Assembly: GCA_903918755.1 (NCBI GenBank)
Contig: CAIXFN010000075.1
Location: 1 to 64,000 of the forward strand
Length of the DNA stretch: 64,000 bases
Direction: 5' to 3'
DNA from: an uncultured Pedosphaera sp.
GTDB taxonomy: Bacteria > Verrucomicrobiota > Verrucomicrobiia > Limisphaerales > Pedosphaeraceae
The translations under genes and the position numbers were made by a program. The notes below the pieces were generated by a model. The model saw nothing but the letters and a program-made list of their open reading frames with translations, did no database searches and was not told where the DNA came from. Positions 53,351 to 62,800 of this stretch are shown one piece after another; positions within the stretch are counted from its first letter, which is position 1, and every line of letters starts with the position of its first letter.

Positions 53351-54778
53351 ATGCATTGGAGTCTAGTTTATCTGATCAGCGAATGGGCCGTACGGCTCGT
53401 GATGCTCGTGTACGTGCCCCAAAAGCGCAACGCGGCGGCGTCCCGGACCTGGTTGCTGCTTATTTTCCTACTGCCCCTCCCGGGGCTCATTTTATACGCG
53501 ATGTTCGGCCGTATTTATCTGCCCCGCAAGCGCATCGCCCAGCAGCGCCGGGCGTCCCGCATGATTCGCGCCACCCAGGAGCAGATGGGAGCGTCCCCTG
53601 CGCTCGCGTCGGAGGAATCGCCGCCATTGGACCCGAAATGCGCGCGCCTGGCCGCGTTTGCCCGGCGGCTCGGCGATTTCCCGCCCGTCCCCGGCAACCA
53701 CCTGGAATTGCTCGCCGATTACGACGGGATGATTGCCCGGTTGATCGCCGATATCGACGCGGCGTCGCATCATGTTCACCTGCTCTATTATATTTATGGC
53801 GACGACGAACCGGGCCGGCGGGTGGCGGAGGCGTTGCGCCGGGCGCAGCGGCGCGGGGTGGCGTGCCGGCTGATGCTGGATGCGGTGGGTTCCAAGGAGG
53901 CGCTTACCCGGCTCGCTCCGGGTCTCGCCATGGAGGGCATCGAAGTAACGCCCCTGCTCCCGGTGGGATTGTTCCGGCACAACGCCGCGCGGTTCGACCT
54001 GCGCAATCATCGCAAAATCGTGGTGATTGACGGCCGCGTGGGTTACACGGGGTCGCAGAACATTGTAAACCCGGAGTTTGTGAAAGGTTATGCCAATGAG
54101 GAATTGACCGTCCGCCTGACCGGTCCGGTCGTGGCCCAACTCCAGGCGGTGTTCATGGCGGATCGCTATTTCGAACGGGGCGGCAGTCTCGACCATCCGG
54201 AGTTGTTTCCCGCGATCACTCCGCAACCGGGATGTGTGGCCCAGATGGTGCCCAGCGGTCCGGGGTATCAGCGGAAAAATGGTCAGCAACTGTTCATTAC
54301 GCTGCTATACGCGGCCCGGGAACGGGTGGTAATGACCACGCCCTACTTTGTGCCGGATGAACCGTTTCTCGAAGCCATCTATTCGGCGCGCCTGCGCGGG
54401 GTGGAGGTCAACCTCGTGCTGTCCCAGCACGCGAACCAACTCCTCACCCAACTGGCTCAGCGCTCGTACTACGAAGAATTGCTCGCGGCCGGCGTCCGCA
54501 TCCATCGGTATCAACCGCACTTCCTGCACGCCAAGCACCTCAGCATCGATGATGAATTGGTGGTGATCGGATCCACCAATATCGACATCCGCTCCTTTGC
54601 GCTGAATGCCGAGGTCAACCTGGTGTTGTATGGCGCGCAGCCCGTGGCGGCGTTGCGGGAGGTGCAGGAGCGTTATTTCCGCGCCAGCCGGCTGTTGACC
54701 GAGGAAGAGTGGAACCGCCGTTCGGTGGGCATCCGTACGGTGCAAAACATGGCCCGCCTGGCTGATTCGCTGCTCTAA
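53351..54778 (+). CDS. Cardiolipin synthase (PLD superfamily)
   Basis: 475 residues from the ATG before HWSLVYLISEW; the frame extends to 53291. Two N-terminal membrane helices (about 4-22, 33-51) end in the short-loop motif typical of ClsA. Two HKD motifs catalyse phosphatidyl transfer: HRKIVVID (His220, Lys222, Asp227) and HAKHLSID (His393, Lys395, Asp400). It makes cardiolipin from phosphatidylglycerol at the inner membrane. The length fits ClsA-type enzymes. Confidence 0.92.
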   Translation: MHWSLVYLISEWAVRLVMLVYVPQKRNAAASRTWLLLIFLLPLPGLILYAMFGRIYLPRKRIAQQRRASRMIRATQEQMGASPALASEESPPLDPKCARLAAFARRLGDFPPVPGNHLELLADYDGMIARLIADIDAASHHVHLLYYIYGDDEPGRRVAEALRRAQRRGVACRLMLDAVGSKEALTRLAPGLAMEGIEVTPLLPVGLFRHNAARFDLRNHRKIVVIDGRVGYTGSQNIVNPEFVKGYANEELTVRLTGPVVAQLQAVFMADRYFERGGSLDHPELFPAITPQPGCVAQMVPSGPGYQRKNGQQLFITLLYAARERVVMTTPYFVPDEPFLEAIYSARLRGVEVNLVLSQHANQLLTQLAQRSYYEELLAAGVRIHRYQPHFLHAKHLSIDDELVVIGSTNIDIRSFALNAEVNLVLYGAQPVAALREVQERYFRASRLLTEEEWNRRSVGIRTVQNMARLADSLL

Positions 54779-54803
54779 CCCTCGCGCCCTTTGGGGCCCC
54801 GCC

Positions 54804-55259
54804 TCACCCCGGATAGCTGCCCGAAATGTACGCCTCCATCTGATGGAGCGCGGTGTTCTGCGCGGAAATGATCCAATTAACCACATCGCCAATGGAAACG
54901 ATTCCTACCAGGCGATCCCCTTCCAACACGGGCAGATGGCGGATGCGATGCTCCGTCATGAGGTGCATGCAGTTCTCGATGGTGTCACGAGGTTCCACGG
55001 TGATCACGTCGGTGGAAATGATTTCGCGCAAGCGGGTCTGCCGGGACGACTTGCCTCGCAGCATGACTTTGCGCGTGTAATCCCGTTCGGAAAAAATACC
55101 CAGGAGTTCCCCGTCCTCCACCACCGGCAAGGCGCCGATGTTTTGGTTGGCGAGCAGTTGGATGGCGTCAAAAACCAAGGCCCCGGGCTCGATGGACCAT
55201 ACCTCCGTCCCCTTCTCTTGCAACAACGATGCGACTGTTCCAGCGATCTTCATAGGCAT
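54804..55259 (-). CDS. CBS-pair domain protein
   Basis: 151 residues made of two CBS motifs (about 18-75 and 85-145): VFDAIQLLANQNIGALPVVEDGELLGIFSERD in part, and VEPRDTIENCMHLMTEHRIRHLPVLEGDRLVGIVS in part. CBS pairs bind adenine nucleotides and act as energy or redox sensors. It is a stand-alone pair without a fused enzyme. It converges on the cardiolipin synthase gene with 25 bases between them. Confidence 0.93.
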   Translation of the reverse strand: MPMKIAGTVASLLQEKGTEVWSIEPGALVFDAIQLLANQNIGALPVVEDGELLGIFSERDYTRKVMLRGKSSRQTRLREIISTDVITVEPRDTIENCMHLMTEHRIRHLPVLEGDRLVGIVSIGDVVNWIISAQNTALHQMEAYISGSYPG

Positions 55260-55358
55260 GACGGGTCAGTTAAGAACGCGACTAAGGCGCGTGCTGTTTT
55301 TTAAGGCGTGTCCCCCTAATTAACTCCCGTTCGCCCGGCTTGTAAAGGGGTATTCTCG

Positions 55359-56996
55359 CTATTTTTCATGAACCACCCGGCCATTCACGAGGGTAACCAG
55401 CACGGTAGCCGCGGTGATCATCGCCGGATCAATCGTGAACAAGTCGCGATCCAGGATGACCAAATCCGCCAGTTTTCCGGGCGTGATGGAACCTTTGACG
55501 TGTTCGGCAAACTCCGCGTAAGCCGAACCCATCGTGTACGCCCGCACCGTTTCCTCCACGGTTAGCTTCTGTTCCGGCAACCAGCCGCCGGGATGCCGGC
55601 CATCGAGCGTCTGACGCGTGACCGCGGCGGTGATGCCCGTCAAGGGGTCCAGCGGTGCGACCGTCCAATCCGAACCGAAAGCGAGCACCGCGCCCGCGTT
55701 CAACAGGGAGCGGAACGCATAAGTGTGCCGGGTGCGTTCCGGACCGATGCGCGCCTCACACCAGCAGCCGTCATCGACCGCGTGATAAGGCTGCATGGAA
55801 GCGATAACGCCTTCGGGACCGAACCGCGCGATCTCGGCGGGACGCAAATGCTGGGCGTGCTCGATGCGCGACCGGCGATCCCGTGGTCCATTGACCGCCA
55901 CCACCTCGTGGTATAGGTCCAGTACCACTTGGTTGGCGCGGTCCCCGATCGCGTGGGTGACCAATTGCAACCCGGCCCGATCCGCCGCGAGCATTCGTTC
56001 CCGGGCGGCGCCGGCGGGAAAAAGATCCGGTCCGGGCAGCCCGCAATTGCCGGGATCGTTAAGGTAGGGGTCGAAGAACAAGGCGGTGGCGGAGCCCAGG
56101 CTGCCATCGGAAAAGGCTTTCATTCCGCCAATCCGGAGGAAGTCATTCCCAAACGGCGCCTGAAGGCCGGTGGCGGCGAGGCGTTCCCAACGGGAAAGCG
56201 GGGTCATCCCGTAGATGCGGGTCCGCAGTTCGCCTTCCGCCAAAAGTTGCTGGTAAACTCCAAGGTCCGCGCCGGTCGACATGTCCTGCACACTGGTCAC
56301 GCCCAACTGGGCGGCATGGCGGCTGGCGGCTCGCGCGGCGGCCAGCTTTTCCGCAAAGGTGTTGGCGGGAATCACCTTTTCCACCAACCCCATCGCGGTG
56401 TCCTTCAGCAAACCGGTTGGTTCGCCAGTGCGGGGATCCCGGACTACGAAGCCAGCTGCGGGATCCTCCGTATTCCGGTTGACCCCCGCGAGGGCCAGCG
56501 CCCGGGAATTGCCGACTGCCATGTGGCCATCCAGGCGGCTCAAAAATACCGGATGATCACCCGCCGCGGCGTCCAGCCATTCGCGGGTCGGCAAGGGCGC
56601 CCCCGGCCAGCGCTCGTGGTCCCATTCGCCGCCGAGAATCCATTGTCCATCGGGCACTTGCGCGGCATGCACGCGGAGCCGTTCGGCGAACTCTTCCGGG
56701 GAACGGGCGTCGCGCAAGTCCACCTGGCCCAGTTGGAATCCGCCCATCAGGAAATGGACGTGAGCATCATTGAAACCTGGCAACACCAAGCCACCGCCCG
56801 CATCCAGAATCTGGGTGCGGGGCCCGGCCAGTCCGCGCAACTCTCCGGCCGCGCCGACTGCGGCGATGCGGTTGCCATAAACGGCCACCTCCGCGGCAAC
56901 CGGCTGGTCCGGGTCCATTGTCCGGACAATCGCGTTGGTAATCAGCAAATCCGCTTTAAGCGAGTGCCCGGAAGCCGGGGATTCGTTATGCAACAT
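55359..56996 (-). CDS. YtcJ-like metal-dependent amidohydrolase
   Basis: 545 residues of the amidohydrolase_3 type. The N-terminal beta-sandwich leads to GFNDAHVHF with metal ligands His79 and His81. Later ligands and family blocks include [20 protein letters not shown] and [13 protein letters not shown]. The C-terminus ends [18 protein letters not shown] as in YtcJ-like enzymes, which hydrolyse amide or related bonds of unknown natural substrates. No signal peptide. It lies 56 bases downstream of the PVC dehydrogenase gene on the same strand and may share its transcript. Confidence 0.9.
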   Translation of the reverse strand: MLHNESPASGHSLKADLLITNAIVRTMDPDQPVAAEVAVYGNRIAAVGAAGELRGLAGPRTQILDAGGGLVLPGFNDAHVHFLMGGFQLGQVDLRDARSPEEFAERLRVHAAQVPDGQWILGGEWDHERWPGAPLPTREWLDAAAGDHPVFLSRLDGHMAVGNSRALALAGVNRNTEDPAAGFVVRDPRTGEPTGLLKDTAMGLVEKVIPANTFAEKLAAARAASRHAAQLGVTSVQDMSTGADLGVYQQLLAEGELRTRIYGMTPLSRWERLAATGLQAPFGNDFLRIGGMKAFSDGSLGSATALFFDPYLNDPGNCGLPGPDLFPAGAARERMLAADRAGLQLVTHAIGDRANQVVLDLYHEVVAVNGPRDRRSRIEHAQHLRPAEIARFGPEGVIASMQPYHAVDDGCWCEARIGPERTRHTYAFRSLLNAGAVLAFGSDWTVAPLDPLTGITAAVTRQTLDGRHPGGWLPEQKLTVEETVRAYTMGSAYAEFAEHVKGSITPGKLADLVILDRDLFTIDPAMITAATVLVTLVNGRVVHEK

Positions 56997-57052
56997 CTTG
57001 CCCGCACGCTAAAACCTGCCGCAAGCGAAGCAAGAAAAAAACTGACTTTGGA

Positions 57053-59617
57053 CTACCGGATTTTCAGCAACTCGGATTCCGTCCAGCCATCTTGACGGGT
57101 AGCGGTGGCCGCGCGAACCTCGCGCACCGCTTCAGGAGTGATGGCAGCGCCGGTGTGCTCCCAGGAACGTCGAATATAAGTGAGCACTCCCGCGAGTTGC
57201 TCATCGGTAAAGGAACCGGCCAATGCCGGCATGTCCAGGTCGTAATCGCGACCGTTGACCAGCAACTTCCCATGGGCTCCGTGCAACGCAATACGAATCA
57301 GGCGGGCATCGGGGCCCAGCACCCACTCGGAATCCGCCAGCGGCGGAGCCAAACCCTCCTGCCCCAACCCGTGCGGTTGATGGCATTGGGCGCAAGTGGC
57401 GGCAAATAGTGGTTTACCCAGTTCGAACAAGACGGTTTCACCGGCGGTCAACGGAATGACGGGCGGTTCGGGCGCGAATCCCGGTTGACCGGGCCAGGTG
57501 AGTACCTTGGCAATCCTGGCCAACCGACCCGCAATCGCGGGATCCGCCGAAGCTTGCAAGGCCGACCAACCAGCCGGTTCCGAGGGGAGGCGTATGAATT
57601 TGACTGAACCGCTGCGTTGGCCTTTGCGCGGGGCGGGAGCGGTGGCGGCCAGGCCATCCAGCAGGGCGAGCCGTTGCCATTCCGGGGTGGTCGCGGTGGC
57701 GGCGGCCTGCTCCAGAATCCGGCCGACGCGTTTGGGTTTGTACTCGGCGAAGACGCAGCGGGCCAGGCCCGCCAACATCTCAGCGCGCCCGGGCGCGGCG
57801 GATCGCCACGCCGGATCAGCCAGCAATTTTTCCGTAAATTCCAATTCGCGCACCACCAGGCCGCTGAGCAGGGCATCCCGGATGTAAACATTGGCGGCGG
57901 CGCGTTGGGCAATCGCGAGCATCCCCTGCTCCGCCAGCGGATCGTTCACCTGTCCCAACGTGAATGCCAGTTGCAATTGCGGGTCGGCGTTGGGCTCCGT
58001 CCGCGCCAGGGCGGCGAGACGGGAGAGCCAATCGCCTTTGGCGTCCGTCTTCAAAAACGGTTCACTGAGCCGGACTCCCAACGCGCGAACCTTCGGATGC
58101 GTGGATTCGAGGGCGGCCAGAACGGTGGGCTGGTCCAAGGCGCCCATGCCCTGCAGCGTCCAGAGCGAATGTACCCGGCCGAGTGGGTTCGGATCATTCG
58201 CCGCCTTGGTCCGCAACGCCGGAATCACCGCCGGGTTTCGCCGCTCCACCAACAATCGCTGGGCGGTATCCCGCCACCAGCCATTGGGATGGGATAAATA
58301 CCCCACCAAATCGGCGGAACCTTTCTGGCTGAGCCGCGGCGCCGGGCCGGCCGGGGTGCCCTCGTGGAGGATCCGGTAGATGCGGCCCTTGTGCACGTCC
58401 TTCTCGAGATCACGGCTCAAAATCTGTTGCCGCAAATAGCTGGTTACAAAAATCCGGTGCTGCAGGACGCCGTGATACATGTCCACCACATACAGGCCGC
58501 CATCCGGCCCGGTGGACAGGCTCACCGGCCGGAAGCGTTCATCCGTCGAAGCCAGAAACTCCGAGTTCGGGTACGCCCGCCGGGCGGTGATGGCGATATC
58601 CTGCTCGGTGAGCAGATCGCGCTTGATAAGATTGCCGGCTGGTTCGCAAATAAAAGCGTTGCCCCGGAATTCCGCCGGGAAATTGTCCCCCCGGTAGATG
58701 GTCGGGCCGCACGCGGCGGTGAAGGTGGCCAGCGTGCCATCCGGACGCAACTGCCCGGGGCGGTAGCCTCGGTTCACGCCGGGATTGACCCGGATGGGGA
58801 AAACCGCTTGATCCTTGATGACCTGCACATTCAGCCCGGCCGGATTGCGCAGGTTGGGATTCCGAAAAAGATAGGCGGCCGGGACGTAATCGCAGCGAAG
58901 TTGGTCCTCGTTGGAATTGAAAAACAGGCGGCCGAAATCATCCTGGGCGATCCCCCACTGTCCGCGGAAGGCGGTTGGCTCCCGTTTCCAGTCCTCCTCC
59001 CCGCTTTGAAACCGAAAAGTATAATTGGCGCTGTAAATCCAGTTGTCGACGCCATGTAGCAAACCGTTCGCGGTGTGCTCGGGACTGGTTCGGGCGCCGT
59101 AATCTTTGGCCACTTCCACCCGCTCATCCATCCGGCCATCGCCATCCGTATCCCGCATGAACCAGAGCTTGGGCGGTTCCGCGACCAACACGCCGTCCCG
59201 CACCAGGGCGATGGCCCGGGGCATGACCAGTCCGTCGGCAAAAACCGTCCGCTTGTCCATCTTGCCGTCGCCATCGGTGTCCTCCAGCATCACGACCCGA
59301 CCAATAGGCGGATCCTCGCCATGGGCGTCCACATCCAGCATGAAACCCCGCATTTCCACCACCCACACGCGGCCGTCGGGGTCAAAGGCCATGGCCACCG
59401 GATCTTCCACCAATGGTTCGCTGGCAATGAGATCCAGATGGAAACCGGGCGCGATCTGGAACGTCTTGAGCGCGTCCGCCGGGGTCAGATAAGGGGCGGA
59501 CGGAACGGAAAATGTGGGTTGCGACTGCACTTCTCCCGAGCGGTCACCCTGTTGAGCGCGGGCCAGCGGCAACAAGCCAAAGATTAACGATATAGTGAGA
59601 ATTCTAGAAACGTGCAT
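57053..59617 (-). CDS. PVC-type membrane-bound dehydrogenase with C-terminal cytochrome c
   Basis: 854 residues from the ATG at 59617, which starts the signal peptide (MHVSRILTISLIFGLLPLARA). Residues about 40-420 form a sorbosone/glucose-dehydrogenase-like propeller with calcium-type DTDGDGKMD and DTDGDGRMDE loops. HEAT-like helices span about 430-690. The C-terminal cytochrome c has CAQCH at 742-746 and a candidate distal Met796. Such proteins abound in Planctomycetes and Verrucomicrobiota and are thought to oxidise sugars or alcohols in the periplasm; the substrate is unknown. Confidence 0.88.
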   Translation of the reverse strand: MHVSRILTISLIFGLLPLARAQQGDRSGEVQSQPTFSVPSAPYLTPADALKTFQIAPGFHLDLIASEPLVEDPVAMAFDPDGRVWVVEMRGFMLDVDAHGEDPPIGRVVMLEDTDGDGKMDKRTVFADGLVMPRAIALVRDGVLVAEPPKLWFMRDTDGDGRMDERVEVAKDYGARTSPEHTANGLLHGVDNWIYSANYTFRFQSGEEDWKREPTAFRGQWGIAQDDFGRLFFNSNEDQLRCDYVPAAYLFRNPNLRNPAGLNVQVIKDQAVFPIRVNPGVNRGYRPGQLRPDGTLATFTAACGPTIYRGDNFPAEFRGNAFICEPAGNLIKRDLLTEQDIAITARRAYPNSEFLASTDERFRPVSLSTGPDGGLYVVDMYHGVLQHRIFVTSYLRQQILSRDLEKDVHKGRIYRILHEGTPAGPAPRLSQKGSADLVGYLSHPNGWWRDTAQRLLVERRNPAVIPALRTKAANDPNPLGRVHSLWTLQGMGALDQPTVLAALESTHPKVRALGVRLSEPFLKTDAKGDWLSRLAALARTEPNADPQLQLAFTLGQVNDPLAEQGMLAIAQRAAANVYIRDALLSGLVVRELEFTEKLLADPAWRSAAPGRAEMLAGLARCVFAEYKPKRVGRILEQAAATATTPEWQRLALLDGLAATAPAPRKGQRSGSVKFIRLPSEPAGWSALQASADPAIAGRLARIAKVLTWPGQPGFAPEPPVIPLTAGETVLFELGKPLFAATCAQCHQPHGLGQEGLAPPLADSEWVLGPDARLIRIALHGAHGKLLVNGRDYDLDMPALAGSFTDEQLAGVLTYIRRSWEHTGAAITPEAVREVRAATATRQDGWTESELLKIR

Positions 59618-59891
59618 GCAATCCAAGGCCAATCGGACGCACCGGCGGCTGATGCGGTTACAGAAAAGCCTGAACCCGACCGTTTCCGGAGCATCAGAGC
59701 GGCCCAGTCTGGGGTAAACTGATTTGACTTTGTGCGCCTTTCAAGTTTAAGTAGTGGGAAGCCGAGACTGCGAGCCAGCGCAATTGCGCCGCAGTGATCC
59801 GGCGACCAGTGGACCCGCCTTGCCAGCCGGTCCCGGCGGAACAATCGGATCGCAGAAACCGGCCTTTGCCGTATGCCCATGGCCGGTGAGC

Positions 59892-62800
59892 ATGAACTTT
59901 GGTTGTCAATTGTTGCAGCGATTAGTCTTGCTGGGAGCGTGCCTTGGGCTACTTAGCCCGGGTCATCGTTGCCTTGCCGCCAACCCCGCCCAAAACCCCA
60001 TCCAATATCCCAATTTTGACCACCGTCCGATGGCCCATAGCCGGGCAGTTCCTGCGGCGGAACAGCAAAGGGCATTAACCCGGCTTCAGGGAAGGGTGCC
60101 AGCGATCAAAGTCGATTGGGATGATGGATTGGGCAGTCCGAAGTGGATCAGGAATCCCCGGGGACTGCTCACCGATCCTCCAACCACCCCCGCTTCTGTC
60201 GGCGCCGACCCGGATGAGGTGATCAAGCGTTTCCTGGGGGAATATCCCGACTTGTTCGGCCACGGCCCGGAAGCACTGACAAACAGCCGCGTCACCCGGG
60301 AATTTGTGGGATCGAACAATGGTTTGCGGACCGTGGTCTGGCAGCAACAGTGGGCGGGTTGGCCGGTATTCGGAAGCCGCTTGACGGCCCATACCACCCG
60401 CGACGGACAATTGGCCAGCCTCTCCAGTCTTTTCCTTTCGAACCCGGAAGCGGCCGCCCGGCGGGGCGGCGGTTTGATCGACGGCAGGATCGCCGCTCCA
60501 AATATTACGGCGACCACGGCTATCGCCCGCGCCGCCTCCAACATCGGAGTGGCGCTAGCGGCAACCAACTTGGTGGCCGTCCCCGCTGGCACGGAGCCCC
60601 TGCCCAGCGGTCATGTCCGCTACACGGCGGGGGAACTGGCCGGCGCGGCGGACGCCCAACTGGTTTGGCTACCATTGGACCGCCAAACCATGAGCCCCGC
60701 CTGGGAAATCATCCTGATGAGCCGCGCGCGTCGCGAGATGCACCGGGTTTTGATCGATGCCCGCACCGGTGAAGCGTGGTTGCGCCACAGTCTGACCGAA
60801 CACAGCGACCCGGCGAGTTACCGGGTTTTCCTGGCGGATAGTCCCACTCCGTTTTCACCGGCTTACGCGACGCCCAACGCCACGCAACCACCCACGATTG
60901 CGCGGGTGCTCGTCACGACCAACGCCTATGATTCCACGGCTTCGCCCAATGGCTGGATCAACGATGGCGATAACCAAACCCTGGGCAATAACGTGGATGC
61001 CTTTCTGGATGGAAACGGGACCGATACCCCCAGCATACCCCGGCCGCAGGGATCGCCATTCCGCGTTTTCGACGCCCCGTTAAACCTGGCGCAAGCGCCG
61101 TCCAGTTATCCCGACGCGGCCGTGATCAACCTGTTCTTTTGGAACAACTGGATGCACGACCAACTCTACGAACTCGGCTTCACCGAGGCGGCCGGCAATT
61201 TTCAAACCGACAACTTCGGCCGCGGCGGCGCGGGGAATGATGCCGTCCAGGCCGAAGCCCAGGACGGCGGGAATGACAGCAGCGATAACAATGCGAGCTT
61301 CACCACCCCGCCGGATGGGATGCCGGGCATCATGGAAATGCACATCTGGACCGGACCGACGCCCAACCGGGACTGTGATCTGGATACCCAGATCATTCTG
61401 CATGAGTACGCCCATGGTCTCAGCAATCGCCGGGTGGGCGGCGGGGCCGGCATCACCGCGCTGCAGTCCCGGGGGCTGGGCGAAGGATGGTCGGATTTTT
61501 ACAGCCTCGCCCTGCTCAGCAAACCCGGGGACGATGTCAACGGCACCTATCCGGAGGCGTCCTACTCCGCGCGCCTCTACAACGGCCTCACCCAGAATTA
61601 TTATTATGGCATCCGCCGTTACCCTTACTCCACGGACCTGACGAAGGATCCGGTGACTTTCAAGGATATTGATCCCAACCAAATCTCGCACCATCCCGGC
61701 GTCCCCATCAGTCCGGTGGCCGGTCCGCAGCCGGCCGAGATCCACAATCAAGGGGAAATCTGGGGGGCGGCGCTCTGGGAAATCCGGGCCAACCTGATTC
61801 GCGTCTATGGCGATGTCCCGGGCAACCGCCTCAGCCTGCAACTGGTCACTGACGCGCTGAATCTGACCCCGGCCGATCCCACGTTCACCCAGGCCCGCGA
61901 CGCGGTCATCCTCGCCGACATCGTGGACAATCAAGGCACCAATTTCACATCTTTGTGGCAGGGTTTCGCCAAACGCGGACTGGGTAGCCGGGCGGTGGCG
62001 CCCGCCAACACCACCACGGTCGGAGTCGTGGAATCGTTCACCGTTCCCGATCCACTGGTCATCACTCCCGCGGCAGACTGGGACGTTGCGGGGCCGCTGT
62101 TGGGTGCCTTGCTGCCCGCGGCGCAGGTCTATACCCTGGAAAATACGCTCACGAACCCCATCTCCTGGCGGGCATCAGTCAACGTTTCCTGGGCTACGCT
62201 TTCCGCCAGCAGCGGGGTTTTGCCTCCCAACGGGGCGGGCACTAATGTGGCAGTCCAACTCAGCCCCGACGCCAGCACCCTCCCGGCGGGAGATTACACC
62301 GGCCTGTTGACTTTCACCGATGGCGCCACCGGCGCCACCGAGACGCGCAAACTGGCTTTGTCGATTTCGGCCCCCCGTCGCTATTTCGAAGGCTTGGACC
62401 AGGACCCCGGATGGTCGCGCCAGGGCCAGTGGGAATTTGGCCGCCCGCAAGGGCTGGGCGGCGCCCAGAACGGCCATGCGGACCCGGACAGCGGCAAATC
62501 GGGAACCAATGTTTTCGGGGTCAACCTGGCCGGGGATTACGACAACTCCGGCGGCGGGCCTTATTATCTCACGGCCGGACCCTGGAATTTTACCGGCATG
62601 GCGCACCTCGCCCTGCAATTCGCGCGTTGGTTGAACACCGATGCGGCGCCCTTTGCCACCGCCACGGTGGAAATTTCCAATGACGGCATCAACTGGAATT
62701 CCGTTTATGCCAACGACACCTCCCCGGTGACGGATTTTGAATGGACCACCGTGCTCTATGACATTTCCGCGTGGGCGGACAACCAACCGGCAGTTTATGT

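Noticed and set aside
55929-57095. 388-codon plus-strand frame opposite the amidohydrolase
   Set aside because: No motif; the opposite strand has metal-ligand blocks of a known family.
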